Shown here: positions 1-12,800 of the stretch, piece by piece
Layout: each line of letters opens with the position of its first letter
Position numbering within the stretch: position 1 is the stretch's first letter
NCBI GenBank assembly: GCA_023101725.1
Contig: JALJCO010003039.1
Location: forward strand, 112,977 to 176,976
DNA: 64,000 nucleotides
Reading direction: 5' to 3'
Source of the DNA: Atherinomorus stipes
Taxonomy: Eukaryota; Chordata; Actinopteri; Atheriniformes; Atherinidae
Notes under the pieces: model-generated
Databases searched by the model: none
Seen by the model: only the letters and a program-made list of their open reading frames with translations
What the model was told of the DNA's origin: nothing
Program-made: the position numbers and the translations under genes

Positions 1-14
1 TCTCTTGTTTGCAG

Positions 15-83
15 AGCCTGCAACTGTTTCAGGAGGACCTCAGAGTTTTGAAGGGTGAATTTGAAGATGTATTTGGAAGCTAA
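15..83 (+). CDS. Terminal coding exon of an unidentified upstream gene (partial)
   Basis: The window opens with a pyrimidine-rich tract ending in TTTGCAG, a good splice acceptor. It is followed by 22 open codons starting SLQLFQEDLRV and ending FEDVFGS, then a TAA stop at 81-83. The residues are acidic and amphipathic, as in a short helix at a protein's C terminus. I see no domain and do not recognise the protein. The rest of the gene lies left of the window. The AT-rich sequence after the stop would be its 3' UTR; I saw no clean AATAAA close by. Support is only acceptor plus short open frame plus stop, so chance is possible. Confidence 0.35.
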   Translation, partial: SLQLFQEDLRVLKGEFEDVFGS

Positions 84-557
84 AACAGAGTGTACTTCAA
101 AGAAAACTCAAGGCAGCCAGGCTTTATTTATGTTTGTTTGTTTGACAAAACCTACCCTTCCTCTTAGAGATAATGGGTATAATGGGTAAAAAAAACCATC
201 ACAATCATGTTTTTTTCTTTTTTACTGTTTTTGTTAATATCTAAAACTTGCAAGACAGACAGCGGACATCTCTGCACTGTACAGAGTAAAGAGTTTTATG
301 CTTGTTTGATTTATGATGAACAGACTACCTGATGATGTTTTAATATTAATATATATATATATAAATAAGTTCATATAAATGTAAATTTAAAACTTTGGGG
401 GCAGAAAAAGTTGTTGTTTTTCTTTAACATTAGCTGACAAAGCTCCCTAAACCCAACCACACTAAACTAGACCAAACTGTGAAAACAAATAGCTGAATAG
501 CAGCACTGAAAAGTTTTGCACTCTTGCCAGGTTGTCATTGTAAATGAAAATTTGTTC
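84..557. other. AT-rich non-coding stretch after the left-edge exon
   Basis: AT-rich sequence with a short (TA)n run near 350-362. It would be the 3' UTR and flank of the left-edge gene if that exon is real. I see no other coding signal. Confidence 0.4.
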
Positions 558-1549
558 TTAAAGGAATAGTACACCCACAGAATGATGTGCGTTCATGTTC
601 TACTCACCCTCATGCTAAGCAAGACTCTCTAGCACTTTTTTAACATCTCAAATGCAACCGGGGATCGGAAAGGTTTTTGTTTTCACCCAACTTTCATATA
701 ATGGAGGTGACCGGGGCTTGAACCAAAACAAGGTCCATAAAAGTCCACAAAAACTTGTCAATATTCCTCCATACTGCTCTTCCAATGTAATCCAAGTGTC
801 CTGAGTGGGTAGCGTCCAGAATTTACTCAAAACAACATCATTTAGTTTATTTTTATAGCTCAAAGTAGTACATCTAGCTGCCGCAAAGTGCGCCCCTGCG
901 AGTTCACGAACACTTCGGAAGCCGAGATGTTCAGCGCCTTCTTGCTGTTTACATTGTACGAAATGCGAAAGAGCTGCAGACAAACCGGGACAAACACAAG
1001 TAGGGTTGGCTATTGATTTTTTTTTTTCTTCTCTTACTTGCCCTGTCCAGCATCGAAGCAAGCAGAATGGAAATCTGATTGCTTTATTTTGTTGAACAGT
1101 TTTGCTTTACCAAGCGGAGCTTTATGATGGCTATTGATTTCAAACAAACAAAGAAAGAAAAAGGGAGCGTGATCTCGTCTGCTGAGGCTTCCGTAGTGTC
1201 GTGACTCACAGGGGCGCGCTTTGCGGCAGCTAGATATGGTACTGTTTAGGCTATGAAAATATACTAAATGATGTGGTTTCAAGTAAATTATGGACGCTAC
1301 CCACTCGGGACACTTGGATTACATTGGACGAGCATTTTGGAGGAATGTTGCCAAGTTTTTGTGGACTTTTATGGACCTTTTGGGTTCCAGCCCCGGTGAA
1401 ATTCATTATGTGAAAGTTGGGGGAAAACGAAAACTTCCCCAATCTCCAGCTGCATTTGAGATATTAAAAAAGTGCTCAAGAGTCTTACTCAGCATGAGGA
1501 TGAGTAGAAAATGAATGCACACCATTCTGTGGGTGTACTATTCCTTTAA
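558..1549. mobile_element. Palindromic TTAA-flanked non-autonomous DNA transposon (MITE, long inverted arms)
   Basis: The left end TTAAAGGAATAGTACACCC is repeated in reverse complement at 1531-1549. The inverted match continues inward for roughly 360 bases per arm, at an estimated 85-90% identity. Both arms share landmarks such as GTGGGTAGCGTCCA and AGCTGCCGCAAAG. About 200 bases of spacer separate the arms. The ends sit exactly on TTAA, the target duplicated by piggyBac-type elements, and AAGGAATAGT-like termini are common in fish repeats. No transposase is encoded. The open frames seen here on both strands are mirror images of each other and are not genes. Confidence 0.8.
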
Positions 1550-4500
1550 AGCTAGGTTGGCAATCTAGAAAAACGGTTTGAGAAAGCTAAATTTTAAAAG
1601 AAAAAAAAAAAACACTGCCATACACCTGCCTGAAACCACGACTTCAGAGCCTGGGAACATGCGCCCATGGTTGTACGACCAAGCTGGCAAAGATAATGAA
1701 AAGGGCCGCACGGTGGGGGTGGTTAGCACCGATCTAAAAAGGAGGAAGACACCCCGGGGGGGGGGGGGTTAAATTCCAGGTTTTCTTTTTTCGGGCCTTT
1801 TCCAAAAAAATTCCCAATTAGTTTCCCTGATCCAGGAACTGATAACAGCTGAGTGGATAGCTTGTTAGCTGGCAAGTAGACAGCTGACAAACCACGTTTC
1901 TAAAAGCATTCATTCACTCACCTCCAACTACTTCTGCAGTGTAAAGCATCCACACTGTAAATGTCTGTTGTTTTTTTCTTCTTCTTCTTCTTCTTTTTTG
2001 GCACAAGCAGTCTATTGTATGTTTACACTGAGCAGCACACAAAGTGGTAATGTGCGAAGGGGGCAGTGGGGAGGGACAGAGACAAGACATAAAGGCATTG
2101 ATTGGTTCTTTCTATATGGTGCAAATGACCAACTGATCAGTTTTTACAGACCTGCAGCTCTCACAGAGGTCTGACTTTTTTCCTTCTTTTATATTAATAC
2201 ATAATGTATTGGCTGCTGTCAGGATGGAAATACCATTTCACCCAGTTTAACAAAAAGTGTTTCTGAACAGGATTACCAACTCTGGCTTTAAGGGACCCAT
2301 ATGATTAGATAAAGCTGTACCATAGCCCTTGCTTTTTTCTTTTTTAATTCCTTGGCTGAGACAGGAATTTTCTATATTCACCATGACTTGAGAAATTGTC
2401 TCCAAGAAGCCATGAACTGCTTTATTAGAGAACTTCTGCTTCTAACAAAGACAGGACTAACACAAGAACTCACATATTTCTAGAAACTCACATTATTAGA
2501 ATAAAAAGCCCAGAGCTTTCTTGAAAGTTGACCAGAAGCAAAATATAACCATAAATGGCCTTGCAGTTCTGTACAACTTTAATGAGATATGATCACAATT
2601 TTTTGTCTTTTTTTAATTTGGATAGTTAGTGAAGACACAGTAGTGAAATTATTTGATTTATTTAATGATGTCGTTGTATTACTCATCAGCAACACTGACA
2701 TTATCATCTGCAAGTCACATAGATATTTCAACTTTGTTTAAGCGTTCTGTGGGATTTGCTTGCTGGCTGTGCTGAATATTTCACTGCAATCCCCTCAGTC
2801 ACCCAGTAATTGCTTTGCCACTCTGCATTTCTCTTTTCTCTTTGGATTACCAAAAGATAGTAGAACATGTCAGCTGTTAAATTGAGGGAAAACAGCTTGT
2901 GGAGCAAGCCAACAGCACAGACTTTATTAAATTAAATGCTGCTGTCTTTGCCAAGGTTTTCACAGCATGTCCGTCTTGGGGAAAAAATAGTAATGCTCAT
3001 TCCCGTTTCCTGAGGCGGTGGCTTTGCATTCCTTTTGTGAATTAAAAGAATAGTGGGTGTTTTCTGTCATCACTGGTTCTACTGTTTACTGAGGATGAAG
3101 GGAAATGTATTTTCTTGTCGTTATGCTGACTTTTGAATTTGCACAGGTGCCATATCAATTTCCATACCACCTTTTTTCAGCGAGAATTGTCTGAGTGCTA
3201 ACAACAGCACTTTTAAAAACCAGTGTGGTATTTCTTATAAAAACAACTTACAAAAAACCCCCATAAACTCAAAGACAAATAAAAGGACCTTGTGTTAGGG
3301 CGCTAAATTGCATTTTATTAACTTGATATTGAGTTTTATTTGTGGATATGAGTTATTGTGTTTCACTATTGAAGGTAAAACTTTGGAGCTCTTGGGTATT
3401 AAAGAAAATAACATAATTTTCCAGGCTTCTAATTTCAAACTGAGACAAAATTACCTCGGAGACTTGACAGATAAAAATGATTACTCGTTCAAGGTGTGGG
3501 AAATGAATGACAGTGTCTGATTTGAGTGCTAAGGTAAAGGACGGAATTAATTACTCAGCAGATGTCCAAACGTGAGGATGGGGGAGTTGGTCGGACTTGG
3601 CCGTTCAGTCATCCTCTTCACCCTTCACATCGCCTGGGTGTTGTGCTGTCATCCTGACACTGACTGATTCGGATCAGTGGGTCCTGAGAATTTGTCTTGA
3701 CTGCAGACGGTTGGGGAAACGGACCGTTCATCACCTTAATGGAAGAGTATTGATTGTGGTGCAGGAGCATGATACCCTTCTGCAATAGTAATGGACTTCC
3801 TGAAATCACAGATGAAAAGGCATCGGGGGATGCCCAGAACGAGGGGAGATGCTGTTCCACGATTGTTGGCACCTCGTTATCTGTTTGGACGTGTGTCTGA
3901 CAGACAGAACCTTTTCATGTAGTAACGCCAGCAGCTGACAGATAAACCCTATTAAAGGATGAGTTTAGAATTCTGCAATCTTTTTTTTTTTTCCGTTCCC
4001 TCTGTTGATGTCTCCCTAGAGATGATAATAGTTTTGTCTTGATTGAACAATATCTCTCAGGGCATTTCTGCTCTTACGTTTCTTTTCCTTGTTTCCTACA
4101 ATAATGTGCTCTAGCGTTTCTTTGATTGATCAGTCACGGTGCATGTTCAACACAGCAACACAGCCAGTGTGTTTTATGTCAGCGTGTGACAGTGCTGTGA
4201 ATTGAAATGATGCCGTACAGTTGGGCAGCATCCCTGAAAAAAGTTGTCAAGTGTTTCTCAGCTTGGGAACTCTGCAGGGCAATGATGGCTCCAGAAATAT
4301 AGATTATTATTAAATATAGATTTGTTTTTATTTAATATTTAGATATTAAAAGTTCAAAATATAAAATAAACATGTTCTAACAAATTATTTTTCCCCAAAC
4401 AGCACAAACCAAAATAGGACAGGAGAGATACTCCTGATAGTTTCTGAGAACTGTTGAGATGAATTTATAACTCCCGACCAGGTTATCCCACAACCTGATA

Positions 4501-7500
4501 TCACATTGCTCTCCATGGAAAAAACTGAGCTGAATCACTTATGTAACTTACATCTTCAACTTTCAAATTCCAAACCTTGAATAATTTTACTCTAGAGTAA
4601 GAATCCAAAGACAAGAGAGAAATATGATATTGATACTGCTGGATTTGGTTTTGTAAATGATTACACGGAGCTGAAGGCTTCCTCAGTTTGAGCAAGAGAT
4701 GGTGCATACACAGACATTTTACCAGGAAAACAACTAATAAAATAAAAGTTTATGCTGCTGGACGTGTAAATAATGGTATGTTTCTTTGTCACAGTTCACA
4801 GGAAGGTGCAGGGCTCACCAGGAGGCAGTCGTTAAAGACAAAAACAGACTTCCGTTTCTTACAGGTTCAACAGGAGAAAAACCAGCAAATAAATGGAGCA
4901 GATCTGAGAGGTGATATGAGGAAGAACTAGGACCATGAACCAAGGTGATGACAATGATCTGGAAAAGTCCATGTGAAGCTGGACAGAACGAATACACAGA
5001 GGGACCAAAGACAAATGACCAACAGGTGTGGCAAAATGTGTCACAAACTGAGACCAGATGGATGGCAAGTTCAACAAAGTGGATCAAATCAAAGAAACTG
5101 GCTGTGGGAAGCAAAGCTAACTAGAATACTAAATAAACCAAAAGCAATGGATGTAAAACCAAAACTAACTCAACAAGGACATCAAATACAAACCAATAAA
5201 AAAAAACCAAACCATGAGATTATCAACAGGTTTGGCAGATCAGTTTAAAAGATGACATATAGATGTTTTTATGATGTGTTTGTGTTCCTCTCAGTGGTCC
5301 AAAAATTTTAGTTCCAGCATGCATATTTAATCTAAACCATTTGCCACAGGCACATGTTTAGAAACTGTATTTCAGAGACACTGGCATGGGAAATGAAAAT
5401 GCTTGCTTTGTCATTTAAATACCCCTAAACCTTTAATCTACAGGCTTGTATAACCCACTCTTGTTTACTTGATATGTACCCTACATCCATGTGTTATCTG
5501 ACAGAAGCGTGGCTTTTTTTCTCCTCTCAGATCAGTGTAATCCCGCATTTTGTGATCTCACTTGTCAGAATCCCTGACAGATGTCAAGGTGTGAGGACCG
5601 AGGCTGAGGATGTTGGCCCACAGACCCATCTACGATGTGAGTCAGTGCATGCTGGTGTTTTGGAGTCACTGTTGCAGGACCTAATAACATAAGTCTGCGG
5701 TAGCCTCCATTCGGCTGCATGACAATCCCCTCAGTGATTAGTGGAACAAATGTCTGCCTGTCGTATTACAGCTGTTGTTTTGCCGGCCATTTGTAAAGCT
5801 TTCATGTCCTGCATGCTTTTCACTGGGAGATCATCTCATTACACGCTGTGTGTATGTGGGTGTGAGTGTGTGCAGTTTTGCATTAAATCACCGTTATCTC
5901 TCCAGCATCTGCCTGTGCATGGTATTGATCCTAACCCATGTAGACAAAATCCTCAACAAATAAGGCGATTTACTCACCTGGATATTTGTTTCCTCCCCAT
6001 ATTTAAATGGAAATTGTGCTCATTTATATTGTTCCCTAAAATATGTAAATGGTTACTGCCCTGTTGGTGATTTGGTTTTGTCTGGATGGCTTCCCATCAT
6101 CTATCTGTCTCACTGCGAATCAAGTCATCAAAGTTTATGTTTTCCTACCCTTTTGAAAATTGCTCAAATCTGTCAATTTTAGTAACAAAGAGATGGATGA
6201 ATCTGTCACAAATATGTTTTTCACAATGACAAAGAGCTTGTGTCTACTTCTGTGTCAGCCTGTGCTTCTTGATTTAAGGTTCTTTCACATACTGTGGCAA
6301 AGAAAGGGGAAAAATAGTTTCTTGGCTATATGAAAAACCAAATGGCAACAAAGCCGCGTCATTACAAGATCAGAAGGAGCAAAGCTTCTGCAGCAGGGAT
6401 GGACCCAATGTGCTCCCTCTTTGATTTGGAGGTGTTTTCATTTACGAGGCGAGTTGAGATAGAGAACACTCCTAATTACAGCCAACCCTCACAGGAGTAT
6501 CTGCAAAGGGATGAAGAGTTTTTATTCAAACACACTCACAAATGTGTGTTTGCACACATGCACACACCCAAAAACAGTCCAGAGATCCTCAGTGTTGTAC
6601 AGTCAGTCTCAGAACAGCACTAATGGATCTGGGACCAGGTCAAGTGCACTTAGTTGGGCAGTGTCGAGTGTGTACAGAGGAGTGATTTCTCTGCAGATCC
6701 GGGACTTCAAATGGGCAACTTTGGCTTTATAGCCCATTACAAGCCAACTAGTCACACTCTGAGGCTGTTTAATAAGGTGCTTCTGGTTTTTAATGTTGGA
6801 AAACACAACTTGTAACAAAGTTTGTAGACCAGTTAATGTGCAAATAAAATCCAAATGGGACTTTGCATGCATACAAATTGCCCGAGTGTTTCAGTTCAAC
6901 ACTTTTTCTCTTTCATGTGAGCCAAAAAAGGTGAGGAAAGATGGTGAAAGGACCCCTGTGCTCTCACAGACATTTGAGAGTGATATTAATTATCCTGATG
7001 TGGGTCGAACAGGCTCACTCTGGCCCAGAGGGGGTAGGAGGAGATCATTAAAATCAGAGCTCATATAAACACACTCTACAGCACACTCAACATTTCAAAG
7101 ACACATAATTAGACACAAACTACTCTTCCTCTTCAGGCTTTTTCATATGTAGCTATACATCAGTGTGTATTTACCCAAATATATGTGCACGCTTGCACAC
7201 ACACACACAATCAGACAGCTGTTAATCATGCTAAGCTAAATGTGGGTCAGTGTGGTTTTAACTACTGTGGGGTGTGATTACCATTACTGTGTGATCAAGC
7301 CATCATCAAAGCGGACATGCACTTAGAGAGAGGCGTGTGCATGTAACTTCTGTGATCCTAACTCAACCTACCCCAGGTGGACTTTAGTGCTTGTGAAGTG
7401 GTAGGCGGGGTGATTACATGTGAAGCCATCTAATTATGTGAAAAAACACAAACTGCATCTATCTTATAATAACTATTCATAATGAGTCGGGTCTTCACCT

Positions 7501-7592
7501 AAGTAAATAGCTACCTGTTTGGACTTGCAAGGAAATATAACACACACACACACAAAAATATGCAAGCAAATATGATAAAGTAGTCAAATACT
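1550..7592. other. Intergenic stretch without a recognised gene
   Basis: This 6-kb stretch is AT-rich with simple-sequence patches: a poly-G run near 1757-1768, (CTT)n at about 1978-1995, an A-rich section around 4800-5220, and (CA)n at 7196-7209 and 7541-7554. Open frames are short and lack splice context or recognisable domains. I see no tRNA or other RNA gene. Confidence 0.5.
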
Positions 7593-8397
7593 TCATTAGG
7601 TGCACCAGTTTAATTGCTTGTTAACGCAAACAGCTAATCAGCCAATCACATGGGAGCAACTCAATGCATTAAGGCATGTAGACATGGTCAAGATGACTTT
7701 CTGAAGTTTAAACCAAGCATCAGAACGAGGAAAAAAAAGGGTATTTAAGCAACTTTGAACATGGCATGATTGTTATTACTGTACGGGGGCCAGACTGACT
7801 AGTTTGAGTATTTAACAACCCGCTGACCTACTGGGATTTTCACTCCAGTCATCTCTAGGATTTGCAGAGAAATATCTGAAGAAGAGGAAATATCTAGTGA
7901 GCAGCAGTTATCTGGATGGAAATGCCATGATGATGTCAGAAGTCAGAGAAGACTGGGCAGATTATAGCAGCAGAAGACCACACCCAATACCACTTTTGTC
8001 AGTTAAGAACAGGAAACTGTTCTTTGTACAAAGTTTTTTTATTTGCATGAAATTGAGGCTACAGTTCACAGAGACTCACTGAAACAGCACAATAGAAGAC
8101 TGAAAAAATGGTGGCAGGTCTGATTTTCATTTCAGCTGCAACATTCAGATGGTAGATTTAGATAAAAAACAACATGAAAGCATGGATCCATCCTGCCTCA
8201 CGTCAATAGTTCTAGCTGGTACTGGTGTGGGGGAAACTTTTTCGGCACACTTTTGGCTCTTTAGTACCACCTGAGCATCATTTAAACAGCCTACATAAGA
8301 ATTTTTGCTTACCATGGACGTCCTTTGACGACCACAGTGTAGCATCTTCTGATGGGTATACTTCCAGCAGGATAATGCACCATGTCACAAAGTGGCA
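7593..8397 (+). pseudogene. Tc1-like transposase fossil, 3'-truncated
   Basis: The start CATTAGGTGCACC and the block CTAATCAGCCAATCACATGG are the 5' end of a widespread fish Tc1-like element. Further in, the sequence follows the transposase gene through the helix-turn-helix region to the segment around the second catalytic Asp, QQDNAPCH at 8365-8388. The frame is broken by stops and by an insertion of about 30 bases near 8015-8050. Similarity stops just after QQDNAPCH, so the part with the catalytic Glu and the 3' inverted repeat is gone. A second copy lies at about 28.76-30.86 kb on the other strand. Family assignment is from memory of the consensus; the break is seen directly. Confidence 0.75.
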
Positions 8398-8990
8398 CAA
8401 GTGCTGCTGTGCACGCGACAGGGGAGGGCGCTCCTCGTTAGAAAACGCTGTGAATGGCTGATTGGAAACCGAAACTTATGTAGAATGAACCGCATTGGCT
8501 AGGAGAGCGTCACGACAGCCTTAGAAACCAAACTAAAAAGGCCTGGATTCATGCATATACGCAATCAATGAGTAATATTATTTTAATGAAATTACCTCTT
8601 TTAACACATATTATACCATTTAGAAAGCATTTCTCTAAAAGAGATTAAAATAAAATCAGGTACAGGGCCTTTAACTTTTGAAAATCTATTTTTAAGGGTT
8701 TTCAGACATTCTACAATCCCTCTATTTCACACACTGATCCTAATCAAAGTTAATTATCCTGCTGGACACTTTAGTCAGTGACATCTTTTGATTGGCCACC
8801 CCATGCTAACCATCTCATCTTGGCCACCCCATTAAAAATTTCCTGGTTACACTGGTATTAGTGCAGAAACAATTACCTACAACACTGGAAATTAAGCTTT
8901 TGTCTAAAAATACCCCATACACAACAGGACATTTTGCTAGAATAGCAACAGATGTTCCTAAATTGTGAGAAGACAGATAGTAACCTCTGC
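8398..8990. other. Non-coding stretch between the Tc1 fossil and the lrrc24 promoter region
   Basis: No coding signal. A near-direct repeat TTGGCCACCCCAT occurs twice within about 40 bases near 8790-8835. The junction at 8398 may be the edge of another repeat that removed the 3' half of the Tc1-like copy. Confidence 0.3.
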
Positions 8991-9867
8991 CCAGTCTCTC
9001 TGTCGGCGGCCTCGCGCTCTGGCTCCACGATATGGTTTTTCAGGATATTGAAAGGTCGCGGTTCAGCTTGAATTCACTTGCCCTTGGCCTGACAGAAATG
9101 ACACTTTTTTAAAAGCTCAGCCTTGTCACGGGTTTTCCACTCATTTCTTTCCGTCGTCACAGCCGGAAATAACTTGAAGCGTCTGTCTTTCAGCACCAGG
9201 GAGCCGAGGATTACATTCAACATGCCCCAAACCCTCCATAATGAGAGACACGGCGGCTGTCCATGGTGCTGAAATCACTCTGCTTACAAGAAACGCGTCG
9301 TTTCTTCATAAAGTGACTGTATGAGGCCTCGCCTTCTCAGCTGTGGGAATCACACTTAAAGTTAAGTAACAATTAGCTCCACGTAGTGACAAAACCTCCC
9401 AGTTTGCGCGTTTAAAAGTAAATAATTAAAACGAAGAATACAAAGACATTCACTCCACTTTCTCACTCATGCACACAGAGAGGAAGAGAAAGGGGGAGGG
9501 AATCCATCCAAGCAGTGGTAATTAGAAGAGTGGGTCACTATTGGAGGAGAGCATCCGGTGGAGGCAGGGATAGGGGGGGGGGGGGGGGGGGGGGGGGGAC
9601 GAATGAAAGCCGCATAACAATATCAGAGCCGACCATCATCAGCGCTGACGTCCAGCCCTGGCAGATGCGAGCAGTTTCCAGTTACATTAAGCGAGCTGCG
9701 AGCCGCTGTTCAGTCAGGAGCGACGGGAGCGGAGCTTGAAAGTACGACTCCATGTTTTGTTTTTTGGTTTTTATCTAATTAAAATTTTCCTTTCAAGTCG
9801 TTCGAGCAAGTGGAGGAGGGGGGGAGAGACTGCTGCGGAGATCAAGTCTGTGTACGCCAGGAAGCAG
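8990..9867 (+). promoter_or_regulatory. lrrc24: Putative lrrc24 promoter region and 5' non-coding exon
   Basis: This stretch is visibly richer in G+C and CpG than its surroundings and is followed by AAGCAG|GTAGGT, a strong donor at 9868. Joined to the acceptor before 19123, the upstream sequence offers no in-frame ATG, so translation would still begin at 19156 and this exon would be 5' UTR. The exon's left edge cannot be read; the segment from about 9640 looks exon-like. A 26-base poly-G run at 9573-9598 sits just upstream. The link to lrrc24 is inference from strand, position and splice logic. Confidence 0.4.
9573..9598 (+). repeat. 26-base poly-G run
   Basis: An uninterrupted run of G lies next to the putative lrrc24 first exon. 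It can form quadruplex structures and is prone to length error in sequencing. Confidence 0.9.
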
Positions 9868-12800
9868 GTAGGTGGCGGTTGTGTTTTCGGGGGAAAAAAA
9901 ATCGGGGGGGGGGGGACGACAGCGTGCGCTTGGAATAGTAGGCTATGACTGGGGTTTCTTAAACATTGCGACCCCCCATTCCCTTTTTGACATTTGATAT
10001 ATTAAATTCCTAAAAGAGATAACGGAATTGTTTTCTGGGGATGTATTTTTGAAGTGGTTTAAAACTGCCTGCTGGGTACTTTGGGAGATTGTGGGAGTAA
10101 AACAAAAGAAACGAGTTCTTTCTGTGACTGGAATGATATAACTTAAGTTTCAAATAAAATTAAACGCCATCATAATTTCTGCCCAAGTACCACCCAACTG
10201 AAACGTTGCACCTCCCTGTTCTGCCTCAACAGTTCACTTACACGTGGTGTAGGAATTATCTTTGTTTTTTGCGCAGCTAAATTTAGATAACCTATAGACT
10301 ATTATTCCAGTACTTAGTCTAATGACCAGGATGCTTAGAACTGAATTATGAACAATTATGCACCATAAATTGATGGGCTTGGTTAAATAACTACTAAATT
10401 ATCATTTCATGCTGATAGTTGCCAACCTTTGCATGTGCTGCCTACTCACATGTGGGGTCAATCATTAATTTTTTAGTATACTTATGCAGACCTTGGCTTA
10501 CAATGCTCCCTTATATTGTGATTGTGCCTTATGTAGGAATGGAAAGAACAAAAGAATAAACTAAGCTATGTTAAGACAAGCGACATCTGTGCAGCTGCAC
10601 TGCAACGCATTAGACTAAGCAATGTACCTACTAACTGGTTATAATCCAATAATGATCTATAAAGCTCAAGAGCACCACAGAAGAGGTCCTCTTTGGAGAT
10701 GAATCAACAAATTCTGCAATCATCACAAGGACTGGCTCTGCTGCAGAGCTGCTGTATAGGACTGCATTAGGTTAAGCAAAGTTTGCCCAATATATTGACA
10801 GCTAGGTCATCACGGGACTTACTGTGGTGATGTGATGTCAAATGTACTCTCCATTTCTGTTCTTTAGGTGTACTTCGGAATGGGCATTACCAAGGAAAGC
10901 AAACAGGTCCATGCAGTTATACAGAACTAAAGTTTGAGTCAATATGCTGCAGCACTAAAATACTAAAAGACATTTTATACACATATCAAGTCTGTTTGCA
11001 AAGCTGCTGTCACACTGAAATATAAAAAGACATAATGTTGTGATGGTAAAACAGTGCTTGACAGGATCATGCTGAGCACAGCATGCACCCCATAGGAATC
11101 TGGCAGAGATATTACAGTGACTCTATGAGAGTTGCCAGGAGCAATATGCCATGATTAGGTTAGCACTGGCTTCCTATTAAATATTATATGTCCCTACAGA
11201 AAGACCAACATGTTTGCACATTCTGAGTGTTCAGCATTGCTGTTTCTTTGTTAATGTCGGGGTCGGAGTCCATATCCCTGCGGTTAATTGCTATTCAGCA
11301 CAGGAATAGTGTGGAGCCAAGCAGCGGGCCAACAGATAGGACCTCGTTTGTTTAACTCCAAGGGTGGGGAATTTGTCTTGCATTGACAGATCCGAATGGA
11401 CAAGCTGACTTCTAACGCCTTCAGAGATTTTTAATTTTTCATTGGGTGCTTTCGGGTTAGACAATGATGTCTGAATTTCTGCTGTAAGCTGTAATTGTGC
11501 TGGTGCCTCAATTCTGGCCTGGCTCTGGCTAGATGGCAAAGATCAGCCAATATATTAAATTCATGAGGAGAAAAAAAATAGAGAGAAATAGATTGTTTTG
11601 CAGCTTTATTATTTGTTGTCTTTATGTGAGAATGCAAACATAACCACAATATAGGTTGTGCGCCTGCCTGTAATTTGACATGAATCTGACATCCATCACT
11701 TGGTGTCAGCAGATACTGTCTCTTCCATGGCAACAAAGAAACATAATTTATGAGGATTCATTGACTCCCACAGCACACATCACTGCACCCCCAATATTAC
11801 AGAAATGCAATAGAGTGGGATGATAAGCAATCGTTATCAATCCATCATTTTTATTTTCAGATACAAACAAACTTTCACTTTTAGTGCTGCTTGATTAAAA
11901 TCTGCATGTTCAACTGAACCGCCATTAAAAAATAAGCAATGTTCCCCAACTCAGACTCATCCGTCTGGAACATTGGGAGAAAACACAGAAATACAAAGGC
12001 TTAAAAGCAAACAGAGTTGAATAAAAAAAAAAAGCCATCCATGTGAATACTTCATTTCAGAACTGAGGGAAATATCAAAATGAAAGGGACTGTTGTGCTT
12101 CTCAGTGGAAGATGTGGCTCCTCTGCACCCATCCGCCAACCTGTCTGATCTCATTTATCCCTTACAATGTAAAACAGGCCTCCGCTGAGCGGCCGTCAAA
12201 TGTGATTGGTAGATGTATATGTGTCAGTGACTTATAGAGATGGAAAGGAAAAGAGGAAGAGGCTTGTAACCGGACTGGGAAAAATGGAGCAAAACAAAAT
12301 ATAAAAAATCAAGCCAGCCGATTTGATCGGGCATAATCCACTGACTCATAAATTCTACTGCCTGTCCGATGAGCCCCCTGTGAATGAAATAGCTCTGATC
12401 GATTGCATCAACCAACCTTGACTGTTAGAACGACAGTATGTGAGACACAGAGAGGCTAGAGAAAATCGGCCTTTGAAAAGAGTTGACACAAGACATCATA
12501 AGAAACCACAGGAGAAAGTGTAGACAGGTGATATTGACTCAAAGGTTCCCTGGAAAAAGGGGGAGGAGCAGGAAATGTTGACAGCTATATTAAGAAGGTG
12601 ACATGTTTATGAAACTACAGCCAGTGTAAACATAAATGACACAAATGCACACACTTATGATGTCTTGTTTATTTGGAACATGCATATCACTGTAAATGAA
12701 CAGTTTCACATTTGGTTGAAAATGCTTATTTGCTTCTTGCCATATGTTTCATGTTATTATCAAAATTTAGCTTAGCTTAAGATAAACATTTCAGACGCCA

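Noticed and set aside
1290..1514. Open frames in both orientations between 648 and 1514
   Set aside because: They are mirror images created by the inverted arms of the TTAA element.
9515..9948. Frames across the GC-rich segment upstream of lrrc24
   Set aside because: They are driven by poly-G translated as Gly, have no ATG in the frame joined to the lrrc24 start, and are better read as 5' UTR.
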